A stretch of 20,167 nucleotides of DNA, from positions 1 to 20,167 of the forward strand of contig JAZQNP010000080.1 of NCBI GenBank assembly GCA_045627405.1, written 5' to 3'. Below the pieces are notes generated by a model. That model made no database searches and had not been told where the DNA came from. It saw nothing but the letters and a program-made list of their open reading frames with translations. Numbering within the stretch: position 1 is the stretch's first letter; each line of letters begins with the position of its first letter. Source of the stretch: Firm-04 sp045627405 (GTDB lineage Bacteria; Bacillota; Clostridia; Oscillospirales; Ruminococcaceae). Below, piece by piece: positions 13,100 to 20,167 of the stretch. Made by a program: the position numbers and the translations under genes.

Positions 13100-15421
13100 T
13101 TACTCTATTCCTCTGACCTGATCGACCAGCGAGGTCTTTTGAATGCGCCGCAGCGAGAATACCGATGCTGCAAGCGCGACAAGGAATGCCGCTGCCGTGC
13201 CGATACAGATGCGCGGTACTGCTGCAAACGTAGAAAGCACCGTTTTCTTTGTTTCCTCGACAAGATCAAGATATTTCAGGTACTGATCTGTGCCCAATGA
13301 AAGCAGCACGCAGAGAATCACGGATAAGATGCCGGCAAGCAAAACATATTGCAGGCATTCCACAACGACCATGCCGTAAAGCTGACCTTTTGTCATGCCG
13401 ATGCACCGCATGGCTGCCAGTTCGCTCTTGCGGTTCAGGATGCCGGTTGAAATGATATTGACCATATTGATGACCGCAATGATCGCAAACAGCATGATGA
13501 AGAACAGGATACCGATATGCACGGCACCGGTGACTGTCCGTGCCTTTTTCATGATGTCAAACATATCCATGCCAATGATCAGTGCGTCTCCGTGCTGCTC
13601 TACAAAATGCAGTGCTGCAAAGTAATCGTTGTCAGAGCGCAGATTGGTTCCCATGTAACCGATGAACCCTGCCTCTCCGTACCACGGCATATCAGACTGA
13701 TCGAAACGGGAGAGTGTGGTAATCAGAACAGATTCCTGAAAATCCTGAAATACGTTCTCGGCTGTTCCGCTGGCAACAATCGGAAGCTTGTGCTGATCCA
13801 GATGATAGGTTGCACGGTGAATCTCAAATAAGCCGTCGTTGGTTTCGGGATCCGTAACCTGTCCGCGTTTAAAGGTACTCATCGTGTTTGCAGGCCGCTC
13901 CCCTTCTTCGCATTCTGCTGCAAGAGCTGCATATTCCTCATCTGAAATGATCGTAAGCTCTCTTGTCCAGACATTCATTTCATCGGCTGTTTTCTCTTCA
14001 TTCAGCAGAAGATAGCCGTCTGCGGCTTCCAACTCAGCATAACTGAGCGGTGGTGCTTCACTGTATCGGAACAGCCGGTTATACGCATTTTCGTCCAGAT
14101 AACAGATGCGGCAGATGATTTTATCATTTTTGTCATAGCCGGTTGCGCCGAACCAGAAATCCGTATTCTGAAACAGCTCACTTTCGTTCAGAAGATCGTA
14201 TCCGACACGACAATTCTCCTGATCAATACAGGATACCGGTGCAGTCATGTCAAAATCGAATTTATGCAAGCCAATGGCATCGCTGATCATCATTTCCTGC
14301 TCAAATACATCTTCCGCCTTTTTCAGCAAAAGAGAAACCGTTGCAAACATTGAAATGGAGAGCGTCAGCGACAGCACGGTGATGAGAAAGCGTTTGTACT
14401 GCCGGCGCGTATTTCTCGCAGCGAGCTTGCCCTCCCATCCGAACAGCAGCCCAAATAGAGAATGCTTTTTGACCTTTCTGACCGTGTTGCTGCGGTTGCT
14501 GATCGCCTGAATCGGCGTCAGCTTGATGACGCGCATACCGGTGCCGTATGCCGACAGAAAAACCCAGATGAATCCAAGCACTGCACACATCAGAATGATG
14601 CCGGGTTCCACATGGAATTGCAGCAGCGACAGTGCCTTCTCCTCGCTCTCAAAGAAGACCTCGATGATGCCGCTGTACAGGACCATGTGATAGAGCAGGT
14701 AGCTCAGTCCCAGCCCGACCAGAATGCCGAGCGGCACGCCGATGACGGAAAACAAAAGCCCCTCATATGTGATGATATGCACAATCTGCTTCGGGGTCGC
14801 GCCGACCGATTGCAGCACGCCGAACTGCCGCTCGCGCTCCTTCGAGGAGACCTCAAATGCCGTGTCAATCGCAAGACGCAGCACCAGCATCAGAAAGACC
14901 AGATAGATTGCATAGATGCCGTAGGAAATGATTTTGTTTACATAGGCATCGTCATCAACCATGTCATAATCCATCAGCGTGGTATTCATCCCAAAGATGA
15001 CTACACTCTCCGGATCCAATACATCCGGTCCGAGTGCCGCACAAAACCGGTCGGCATATTCTCTTCTGCCCTCACCGATATTCTTTTCCAGCCTGACATA
15101 CACAGTGTAGAGAACAAGGGTCTCGTCTTCGTTCGTCTCATCATTATGGATCGTGGCCTCACCTTCGCGCTCTTCTCTGCTGCTTACAACATGCTCGAAG
15201 CTTGCGGCTGTTTTCGCCTGTTCCTCCGTGAGAGCATGGAACACAAGATGATACGGACGCACGTCGTTTTCTCTTGCATAGAGGCAAGCCTGAAACGTCG
15301 TGAAGCAGGTCACAAGCAGTGCCATCATCGCAACCGCAGCAATGATGCTGCCGATTGTCAGCAAAGAGTGCCGCTTCTGCGCACCGATGTATTTGCGGGC
15401 GAGCATTTTTTCAAAACGCAT
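13100..15421 (-). CDS. ABC transporter permease, FtsX/MacB type
   Basis: 773 residues with two FtsX-like halves. Membrane segments lie at about 19-43, 167-190, 218-245, 274-296, 343-365, 648-672, 693-718 and 745-765, with an outside domain of about 110 residues after the first and a large one (about 370-640) after the fifth. The segment KLTPIQAISNRSN before the fifth helix matches the P-x-x-A-I/L-R motif that contacts the ATPase in this class. Such pairs act as exporters or as antimicrobial-peptide sensors/detoxifiers; the substrate cannot be read from the sequence, and no two-component system is adjacent. It starts 14 nt after the ATPase gene, with GGGGGCGG as a plausible ribosome site. The eight-helix layout differs from ten-helix BceB permeases. 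A long plus-strand frame at 14462-15691 is a shadow. Confidence 0.9.
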   Translation of the reverse strand: MRFEKMLARKYIGAQKRHSLLTIGSIIAAVAMMALLVTCFTTFQACLYARENDVRPYHLVFHALTEEQAKTAASFEHVVSSREEREGEATIHNDETNEDETLVLYTVYVRLEKNIGEGRREYADRFCAALGPDVLDPESVVIFGMNTTLMDYDMVDDDAYVNKIISYGIYAIYLVFLMLVLRLAIDTAFEVSSKERERQFGVLQSVGATPKQIVHIITYEGLLFSVIGVPLGILVGLGLSYLLYHMVLYSGIIEVFFESEEKALSLLQFHVEPGIILMCAVLGFIWVFLSAYGTGMRVIKLTPIQAISNRSNTVRKVKKHSLFGLLFGWEGKLAARNTRRQYKRFLITVLSLTLSISMFATVSLLLKKAEDVFEQEMMISDAIGLHKFDFDMTAPVSCIDQENCRVGYDLLNESELFQNTDFWFGATGYDKNDKIICRICYLDENAYNRLFRYSEAPPLSYAELEAADGYLLLNEEKTADEMNVWTRELTIISDEEYAALAAECEEGERPANTMSTFKRGQVTDPETNDGLFEIHRATYHLDQHKLPIVASGTAENVFQDFQESVLITTLSRFDQSDMPWYGEAGFIGYMGTNLRSDNDYFAALHFVEQHGDALIIGMDMFDIMKKARTVTGAVHIGILFFIMLFAIIAVINMVNIISTGILNRKSELAAMRCIGMTKGQLYGMVVVECLQYVLLAGILSVILCVLLSLGTDQYLKYLDLVEETKKTVLSTFAAVPRICIGTAAAFLVALAASVFSLRRIQKTSLVDQVRGIE

Positions 15422-15435
15422 AGACTGCCGCCCCC

Positions 15436-16125
15436 TTACGATGTCTGCCCGTTCAGCGTATCACCGACGATTTTGCCGTCGGAAATCGTGATGATCCGGT
15501 CACATTGCAGCGCGATGTTTTCATCATGCGTGATAATCAACATCGTCTGGCAGAATTCCTTGTTTGACTTGCGCATCAGCTGCATGATCTCCGCGCCGTT
15601 TTTGCTGTCGAGATTGCCCGTCGGTTCATCGGCAAGAATCACGCTCGGTGCCGTAAACAAAGCACGTCCGATCGACACACGCTGCTGCTGACCGCCTGAA
15701 AGCTGCGAGGGAAGATGCTTTCTGCGGTCTTTCAGATTCAGAAGTTCCAGCAGCGCATCCACCTGCTTCTGGTCGGGCTTTCTGCCGTCCATCACCACAG
15801 GCAGTGTGATGTTTTCTTCCGCATTCAGCACCGGAATCAGATTGTAAAACTGGTAGATCAGCCCAACCTGACGGCGGCGGAAGACCGCAAGATTCTTGTT
15901 GTTCTGTTTGAAAACATCCTGCCCGTCAAGATATACCGTACCGGAAGTCGGTCGGTCAACGCCGCCGAGAATGTGCAGCAGCGTCGATTTGCCTGAGCCG
16001 GACGGTCCGACAACCGCGGTCATCTGCCCTTTCGGTACCGTAAACGACACATCATCCAGTGCCTTGACCGCGTTCTCGCCCTTTCCGTAAACCTTGCAAA
16101 GATGTTCGATTTTCAGAAGCTCCAT
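15436..16125 (-). CDS. ABC transporter ATP-binding protein, LolD/MacB type
   Basis: 229 residues; the ATPase partner of the FtsX-type permease that follows. Walker A is GPSGSGKST (about 40-48), the Q-loop lies in LIYQFYNLIPVL, the signature is LSGGQQQR, Walker B is VILADEPTGNLDS and the switch histidine is in LIITHDE. The NLIPVLNAEENI and DEPTGNLDS segments are characteristic of the subfamily paired with FtsX/MacB/LolCE permeases. ATG 16125 has GGGAGGA about 8 nt upstream. The gene begins a two-gene operon with a TATAAT at 16157-16162 (minus) and a dyad just upstream of it. Confidence 0.95.
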   Translation of the reverse strand: MELLKIEHLCKVYGKGENAVKALDDVSFTVPKGQMTAVVGPSGSGKSTLLHILGGVDRPTSGTVYLDGQDVFKQNNKNLAVFRRRQVGLIYQFYNLIPVLNAEENITLPVVMDGRKPDQKQVDALLELLNLKDRRKHLPSQLSGGQQQRVSIGRALFTAPSVILADEPTGNLDSKNGAEIMQLMRKSNKEFCQTMLIITHDENIALQCDRIITISDGKIVGDTLNGQTS

Positions 16126-16156
16126 GAGAAGTCCTCCCTTTCTCTAAGCTGTACCC

Positions 16157-16162
16157 ATTATA
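16157..16162 (-). promoter_or_regulatory. -10 box of the ABC transporter operon
   Basis: TATAAT on the minus strand, 31 nt before the ATPase start. The region 17 bp upstream (ACGCAA) is a poor -35, which suggests an activator-dependent promoter; the dyad at 16184-16210 is placed to serve it. Confidence 0.55.
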
Positions 16163-16183
16163 ACATATGAAAATAACATTTGC

Positions 16184-16210
16184 GTGACTTGTAAATTACA
16201 AAAATGTCAC
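16184..16210. promoter_or_regulatory. Candidate operator dyad upstream of the ABC operon
   Basis: TTGTAAATTACAA (16189-16201) is a perfect 13-bp palindrome around a central A. It is flanked by GTGAC (16184-16188) and GTCAC (16206-16210), which are also inverted but unevenly spaced. It lies against the -35 position of the promoter for the minus-strand ABC operon. No matching regulator gene lies next to it. Confidence 0.45.
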
Positions 16211-16218
16211 TTTTCAAA

Positions 16219-16247
16219 CAAAAAGAAGCACCTAAAAAGATGCTTCT
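16219..16247 (-). terminator. Intrinsic terminator after the DUF3877 gene
   Basis: On the minus strand AGAAGCATC (16247-16239) pairs with GGTGCTTCT (16232-16224), 9 bp including one wobble, with a TTTTTA loop and a TTTTT tail. It separates the mre/DUF3877 unit from the ABC operon. Confidence 0.85.
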
Positions 16248-16256
16248 CTGTTTTGG

Positions 16257-16805
16257 TTAAAAACCGAAATCGTCATAATCCGCTTTGGTGAACCGATGGT
16301 AACTGATATGCAGGCTGCCGTCGATCTCCTCCTCCGCCGCGATGCAGTAGCGGTAGGAATCGGGATTGCCGTCCGGAAAATATGCAAGATAATCAAACTC
16401 ATCGTCCGGACTTTCTTCGATCACAGCCGCATCGGAAAAGCTGCGAAATACGGCAAATACAGCTTCCAGCGACGGCTCCGGTTTACGGATTTCTTCCAGC
16501 AGTGCCGCAATGAACGCACCGCCCTGCGCATGGTCATGCACATAGACCGCGCCCTCTGCCGGGATCCGGAAGCAGAAGCCGCCGTCAATCGGGCGGCAGG
16601 TAATCTCCCCCAGCCGTTCCTGTACATACGCAAAAAACCGCGGCAGAATCCGCGCCATCTCGTCTGCGTCTGCATTTGTTTCCAGCAGATGATTCAGTGA
16701 GGTCAGCATATAGTTCAGGCTGATTGGCATCGGAGCATATCCCAGCTTGATCTTCGCCTCCAAAATATTATCAGTGAGATTTTGTTCCAGTGCATCAAAA
16801 TTCAT
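16257..16805 (-). CDS. DUF3877-like protein of unknown function
   Basis: 182 residues, soluble, acidic, with no signal peptide or membrane segment. The pattern LEQNLTDNILEAKIKLGY at the N-terminus, LTSLNHLL, the central CFRIPAEGAVYVHDH and the C-terminal YRYCIAAEEEIDGSLHISYHRF resembles the Firmicutes family DUF3877 as I recall it; no function is established. The segment VYVHDHAQGGAF has clustered histidines, but nothing shows metal binding. It starts 15 nt after mreD, with AGAGG about 8 nt before ATG 16805, and ends at a terminator, so it is the last gene of this unit. Confidence 0.7.
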   Translation of the reverse strand: MNFDALEQNLTDNILEAKIKLGYAPMPISLNYMLTSLNHLLETNADADEMARILPRFFAYVQERLGEITCRPIDGGFCFRIPAEGAVYVHDHAQGGAFIAALLEEIRKPEPSLEAVFAVFRSFSDAAVIEESPDDEFDYLAYFPDGNPDSYRYCIAAEEEIDGSLHISYHRFTKADYDDFGF

Positions 16806-16820
16806 TCGTAGTACCTCTGA

Positions 16821-17387
16821 TTACCAATCTCTTCGGATCGCTGCCGCATCCATCGAGCGGACACGACCGGTCAGCAGTCTGCCGCAGGGCAGATAGAAGC
16901 AATATACAATCAACGCAGCCCCCAGCGTCAGCAGGCAAGACGGAAGCAATACAGATTGCCAGAGTACCGCACGTCCCTCTGCCTCAAAGATCACTGTTGT
17001 CAGCAGATAATGAATTCCCGCCCGCAGAAACGTACAAAGTGCGGTCAGCCAGAAGAAATGCACAAAGCTGCGCCGCAGAAGCTGCGTAAAGAGCAGCGAG
17101 ACGAACGTGCAGAAGAGAACCATATAGATCGCGTTGGCTCCGAGTGCAGTATCGCAGGCAAGGTCAATCCCGAATCCCGCAATGACACCCGCAAGCATCC
17201 CAAAGTAAAAATCTTCGTTCATCGCAATGCAAACAGCCGCCGGAATCACCCAGATCGGCTGCACATTGCCGCCGATCATCGGCAGAATGCAGAGGAGCAG
17301 CAGCAGCAGGCTGATTGTCTTTCGGAGCAGATTCCGCCGCCTTGTGCGGATTTCCGAGCGTGTGCGGCTCTTGCGCTTAACCTTCAC
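16821..17387 (-). CDS. mreD: Rod shape-determining protein MreD
   Basis: About 188 residues; an integral membrane partner of MreC in the cell-elongation complex. After a very basic N-terminus (KRKSRTRSEIRTRRRNLLRK) there are five or six hydrophobic segments. Among them are ISLLLLLLCILPMIGG, the MreD-typical FYFGMLAGVIAGFGIDL, AIYMVLFCTFVSLLF and LLPSCLLTLGAALIVYCFYL. Start choice: no ATG is available near the N-terminus. GTG 17387 has a purine-rich GGAAAGG about 12 nt upstream and overlaps mreC by 11 bp; a GTG at 17399 or a TTG at 17411 is possible. Overlap with mreC shows translational coupling. mreB is not in the window. Confidence 0.85.
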   Translation of the reverse strand: MKVKRKSRTRSEIRTRRRNLLRKTISLLLLLLCILPMIGGNVQPIWVIPAAVCIAMNEDFYFGMLAGVIAGFGIDLACDTALGANAIYMVLFCTFVSLLFTQLLRRSFVHFFWLTALCTFLRAGIHYLLTTVIFEAEGRAVLWQSVLLPSCLLTLGAALIVYCFYLPCGRLLTGRVRSMDAAAIRRDW

Positions 17388-18243
17388 CGAACGACTCACC
17401 CTTTCCGTCAAAATCCAGCAGCACTGTCACCGTTTCCAGCGACGTCAGATCAACAGAGGGCGCAACAACCGCATATTTTGCAAGTCCGCTGTCCTCCATG
17501 CCGACTTCAATGACATTGCCGATCGGCAGCCCGTACGGAAACAGGCCGGTCGTACTCGCGGTGATAACAAGATTGGTCTCTTTCACACGCGTATCCGTAT
17601 CCAGATAAATCAGCTTGGTGTGCTGCTGAGAGGCATATCTGAGCGTTCCCTCAATGATACCGCTCTCATCCGCTTCCAGAACACATGCGCCGATGGAAAG
17701 CTCCGAGGAAAGAATGGTTGTCACCGTGGCATAATGTCCGCTGAGCTCGGTGATCACACCGACCAGACCCTGCGAACAGATCACAGGCGAATTCAGCGTG
17801 ATGCCGTCCTCCTCTCCCTGATCAATCAGAAAACTGCCGTACAGGTCATTGGTAACAGGCAGCATCACCTTACACGGTTCACTGAGGACAAAATCGCTGT
17901 TCTTCTCCTTGATTTTCAACTGATCGCGCAGAGCTTCCAGTTCGGCAGCCGCATCATCATATCCGATCAGCTCGGCATTCAGTACGGCAATTTGCTCACG
18001 CAGCCGCGCATTTTCTTCCTTATATGCCTTCGCCTCAAAATATGTGTCGAGCTTTTCGCTGACATTGCCGGAGATCGCAGCGGATAATTTCCGAACCGGA
18101 TGAATTGCCGTTTGCAATCCGCGCGTCAGCAGATCGGTGTATGCGCCCTGTTTCAGCGAATACAGCAAAATACCGACCAGCAGCGCGAGGACACACAGCA
18201 GTACCCGGAATTTTGCACTGCGAAAAAATGAGTTCAGGTTCAT
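17377..18243 (-). CDS. mreC: Rod shape-determining protein MreC
   Basis: 288 residues; a bitopic protein that links the elongation machinery to wall synthases. It has a short basic N-terminus, a membrane segment at about 12-30 (FRVLLCVLALLVGILLYSL), and a coiled coil at about 68-110 (YKEENARLREQIAVLNAEL, ELEALRDQLKIKEK). A beta-domain follows, containing the MreC-type segments SFLIDQGEEDGI, GLVGVITELS and TTGLFPYGLPIGNV. ATG 18243 has AAAGGAG 8 nt upstream. It follows a DtxR-family gene by 73 nt, in which I see no clear terminator or promoter. Usually mreB precedes mreC; here it does not. Length and domain order are normal. Confidence 0.93.
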   Translation of the reverse strand: MNLNSFFRSAKFRVLLCVLALLVGILLYSLKQGAYTDLLTRGLQTAIHPVRKLSAAISGNVSEKLDTYFEAKAYKEENARLREQIAVLNAELIGYDDAAAELEALRDQLKIKEKNSDFVLSEPCKVMLPVTNDLYGSFLIDQGEEDGITLNSPVICSQGLVGVITELSGHYATVTTILSSELSIGACVLEADESGIIEGTLRYASQQHTKLIYLDTDTRVKETNLVITASTTGLFPYGLPIGNVIEVGMEDSGLAKYAVVAPSVDLTSLETVTVLLDFDGKGESFGEG

Positions 18244-18316
18244 GGATGCTGCTCCTTTTGACGACTGTTACACATTGTGATGCAGGAATTTCTCTTTGTG
18301 AATTCGCGGGTTCGGC

Positions 18317-18715
18317 TTAATTCAGCGTGACATGCGGATGGGATTTGCGAAGATGCGCTTTCAGGCATTCAAATGCCTCGATACTGATGTCATGTTCCAG
18401 CTTGCAGGCATCTTCTGCTGCCGTCTCCTCCGAAACACCAATGTCAACCAGCCACTGTGTCAGCACCTGATGCCGCTCATAGATCCGCTCTGCAACCTCT
18501 TTTCCGGTCTCGGTCAGAGTAATATTGCCGTCATCTCCGACATGAATGAATCCGCCGTCGCGCAGAATGCCCATCGCCCGGCTGACGCTCGGCTTGGATA
18601 CTTCCATGCTGTGCGCAATGTCCACTGCACGGACAAAATTATGTTCCAGATGCAGCATATGAATCATTTCAAGATAATCTTCACCGGATTCGTAAAGACG
18701 TGCCAAATCATTCAC
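18317..18715 (-). CDS. DtxR/MntR-family metal-dependent transcriptional regulator
   Basis: 132 residues: an N-terminal winged helix-turn-helix (about 8-72, with the recognition helix around SKPSVSRAMGILRDGG) and a metal-binding dimerisation domain, without the C-terminal SH3-like domain. This is the short MntR layout. Likely ligands are Asp13, Glu16, His82, Cys104, Glu107 and His108 (ERHQVL and ACKLEHDIS). MntR of B. subtilis has Glu at the position of Cys104, whereas DtxR-type iron sensors have Cys, so the metal may be iron rather than manganese. The start lies 6 nt after the trmO stop, so the two are probably co-transcribed. No transporter that it might control is in the window. Confidence 0.88.
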   Translation of the reverse strand: MNDLARLYESGEDYLEMIHMLHLEHNFVRAVDIAHSMEVSKPSVSRAMGILRDGGFIHVGDDGNITLTETGKEVAERIYERHQVLTQWLVDIGVSEETAAEDACKLEHDISIEAFECLKAHLRKSHPHVTLN

Positions 18716-18721
18716 TCTCTT

Positions 18722-19405
18722 TCAGATTGGTATTACTTTGCAGACAGTCAGTGTATCGCGCGCCACGGTAAACTGAATATCAAACCCCGCAAAACGGATC
18801 CCGTACTGCCGCTCCGGATCGTCCGCATAGCCCGGACGCGGATCCTGTTCGAGCAGCGCGATCGCCGTCTGCCGCTTATCCTCTGGCAGAAGCAGCAGCA
18901 ATGCCTGCGGAAACGCCACCGTAAGCCGGTGCAGCTGCGTTTCTGCCGTATAGCCTTCTGCGGCATCGGGTTTGCAGTCCGCCAGCGGGATATACGGCTT
19001 GATATCATAGATCGGCGTGCCGTCGAGCAGATCAATGCCGGAGACAATCAGTGATACCGGCTGCGTATCTGCATGAACAGCTTCCAGCTTGACACAGGAA
19101 AGCCCGAGCGGATTGGGACGAAACGGGGAACGCGTAGCAAATACGCCGACACGCGCATTTCCGCCCAGACGCGGCGGACGCACTGTGGCAGACCAGTCCT
19201 TGCCCTCCGGTCTGACCGCCTCAGAAAATCCCCAGATCAGCCACAGATGCGAAAAGACTTCGATCCCGCGCAGTGCCTCCCGCCGGCTGAATGCCGGTTC
19301 AAATACAATCTCGCCGGTCAACTCTGCCACCAGCCCGCTCTGCCGCGGAATGCCGAATTTATCAGGCAAATCGGTGCGGATGTGCGCAATCGGTTCAAGC
19401 TGCAT
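18722..19405 (-). CDS. trmO: tRNA (m6t6A37) methyltransferase TrmO (TsaA/YaeB family)
   Basis: 227 residues; methylates N6 of t6A at position 37 of tRNAs with S-adenosylmethionine. Family features are the N-terminal LEPIAHIRTDLPDKFGIPRQSGL, FSHLWLIWGF, the binding segment GVFATRSPFRPNPLGLS, the signature LDGTPIYDIKPYIP and a C-terminal beta domain ending ERQYGIRFAGFDIQF. Start choice: the frame extends to 19480, but ATG 19405 begins at the conserved N-terminus and has AAAGGA 12 nt upstream; the extra 25 residues are basic and lie over the upstream terminator. It forms a unit with the DtxR-family gene. Confidence 0.9.
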   Translation of the reverse strand: MQLEPIAHIRTDLPDKFGIPRQSGLVAELTGEIVFEPAFSRREALRGIEVFSHLWLIWGFSEAVRPEGKDWSATVRPPRLGGNARVGVFATRSPFRPNPLGLSCVKLEAVHADTQPVSLIVSGIDLLDGTPIYDIKPYIPLADCKPDAAEGYTAETQLHRLTVAFPQALLLLLPEDKRQTAIALLEQDPRPGYADDPERQYGIRFAGFDIQFTVARDTLTVCKVIPI

Positions 19406-19435
19406 ACTGCATCTGCATCCTTTCTGGCTCTTTGC

Positions 19436-19477
19436 ATAAACAGAACGCCGATTTCCGCGTCTTAACAGAAACCGGCG
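19436..19477 (-). terminator. Probable intrinsic terminator upstream of trmO
   Basis: On the minus strand CGCCGGTTTC (19477-19468) pairs with GAAATCGGCG (19455-19446), 10 bp including one G-T wobble, with a 12-nt loop and a T-rich tail (TTCTGTTT). It would end the transcript of the membrane-protein gene at the right edge; the tail is imperfect. Confidence 0.5.
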
Positions 19478-19485
19478 CATTGAAA

Positions 19486-20167
19486 TCAGTCAAACATATA
19501 GTCCTTATGTTCATAATATGCTTTGAGTTTTTCGCTGGTCGAGATGAAGCCGATGATGACAATACAGCCGACACATGCGGCAAGCGTCATGCCGACAGCG
19601 GAAGAGAACCCGCCGCTGGCAAGCCGGACAAGCCCGTAGACAAGCAGGAACAGTGCCGATGCGCCGAACAGAAACGATGTCAGACCTTTGAGCTTCTGCA
19701 CACGCAGAACGATGGTCACGGCAAGCGCGGCAAGCAGAATGCCGTCAATCAGCAGAACCGTATTGCAGAAATGGAAAAATCCGTTGTCCGCAAAGTCCTC
19801 CGGAAGTGCCTGAAACGATGCAAATGCCGTCAGGATGCCGACAATCACGCCGATAACGGTCATGACGATGGAGACCGGGAATCCCGCTTCTGCAAGATCC
19901 GCAAGCTGCTGCTGCCGCAGTGCCTGCATCTGCTGACGCGCACGCTTTTGTTCATCCTCAGACTGCGGTCCGCCGGTATCCAGCTTCGAGGCTGCGGATT
20001 TCACCGCCTCCTTTTTCGCAGCTTCCAGATCTTCCTGATTGAACACGATCTTGCGTTCGGGTTCAGGCGGCGCATCTTCAAGCAGCGCGCCGGCATCCAC
20101 CTGACGCAGCTCCTCGTGCTTCGGCTTTTCCTTTTCGACGTAAGTATCCTCCGCCAGCAGTGCAGCG
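19486..20167 (-). CDS. Membrane protein of unknown function, 5' end beyond the window
   Basis: The frame is open to the right edge (227 codons seen); a GTG at 20100 is in frame, but upstream codons (TYVEKEKPKHEEL) look equally coding, so the start probably lies outside. The visible N-terminal part is charged and cytoplasmic, with a Gln/Arg-rich coiled segment (about 20 residues, KRARQQMQALRQQQLADL). Four membrane segments follow: IVMTVIGVIVGILTAFASF, VLLIDGILLAALAVTIVL, SFLFGASALFLLVYGLV and MTLAACVGCIVIIGFI, and a short cytoplasmic tail ends in DYMFD. I do not recognise a family. A candidate terminator follows it. Confidence 0.75.
   Translation of the reverse strand, partial: AALLAEDTYVEKEKPKHEELRQVDAGALLEDAPPEPERKIVFNQEDLEAAKKEAVKSAASKLDTGGPQSEDEQKRARQQMQALRQQQLADLAEAGFPVSIVMTVIGVIVGILTAFASFQALPEDFADNGFFHFCNTVLLIDGILLAALAVTIVLRVQKLKGLTSFLFGASALFLLVYGLVRLASGGFSSAVGMTLAACVGCIVIIGFISTSEKLKAYYEHKDYMFD

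Noticed and set aside
14462..15691. 409-codon plus-strand frame opposite the ABC permease and ATPase
   Set aside because: It spans the boundary of two well-supported minus-strand genes and has a His/Arg/Gln-rich translation without domain features.
1..20167. CRISPR arrays, tRNA or rRNA genes, insertion-sequence ends
   Set aside because: No regularly spaced repeats, cloverleaf sequences, rRNA blocks or transposase genes were seen; the only mobile-element sign is the serine recombinase at the left.

Overview
The window looks like the chromosome of a spore-forming Clostridia member, most likely Oscillospiraceae/Ruminococcaceae. This is inferred from the gene set (cotJABC, yabP-yabQ-divIC, a valS T-box, MreC/MreD, DUF3877) and the moderate GC content. 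It is core genome except for the first ~1.57 kb, which is the end of an inserted element.

Layout, left to right. (1) 1-~1573: the end of a mobile element, holding the 3' end of an unknown ORF and a serine recombinase. (2) ~1559-2131, minus strand: the cotJ spore-coat operon (cotJA, cotJB), with cotJC cut after 31 codons exactly where the element begins. (3) 2253-2744: rnpB (RNase P RNA) with its promoter and terminator. (4) 2767-8674, plus strand: an anchored protein of unknown function, a MinD-like ATPase behind a consensus promoter, a methylglyoxal-synthase-family protein with altered key residues, hisS, a class B penicillin-binding protein and an ArsC/Spx-family protein. (5) 8792-11838: a valine T-box leader, valS and its terminator. 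(6) 11893-13094: the sporulation genes yabP and yabQ, then the division gene divIC with its own promoter and a bidirectional terminator. (7) 13100-20167, minus strand: an ABC exporter (permease and ATPase), a DUF3877 protein, mreD, mreC, a DtxR-family metalloregulator, trmO, and a membrane protein that runs off the right edge.

The most interesting point is the cotJC junction. A serine recombinase gene ends about 26 bp from the place where cotJC loses its reading frame, the arrangement expected of a recombinase next to its att site. This resembles the elements that interrupt sporulation genes (skin in sigK, SPbeta in spsM) and are excised in the mother cell. Whether excision is developmental here cannot be seen from this window, because the other end of the element and the rest of cotJC lie off the left edge.

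Two genes (2767 and hisS at 4970) have a strong intrinsic terminator immediately in front of the ribosome binding site and no room for a promoter between. This suggests read-through expression at both places.
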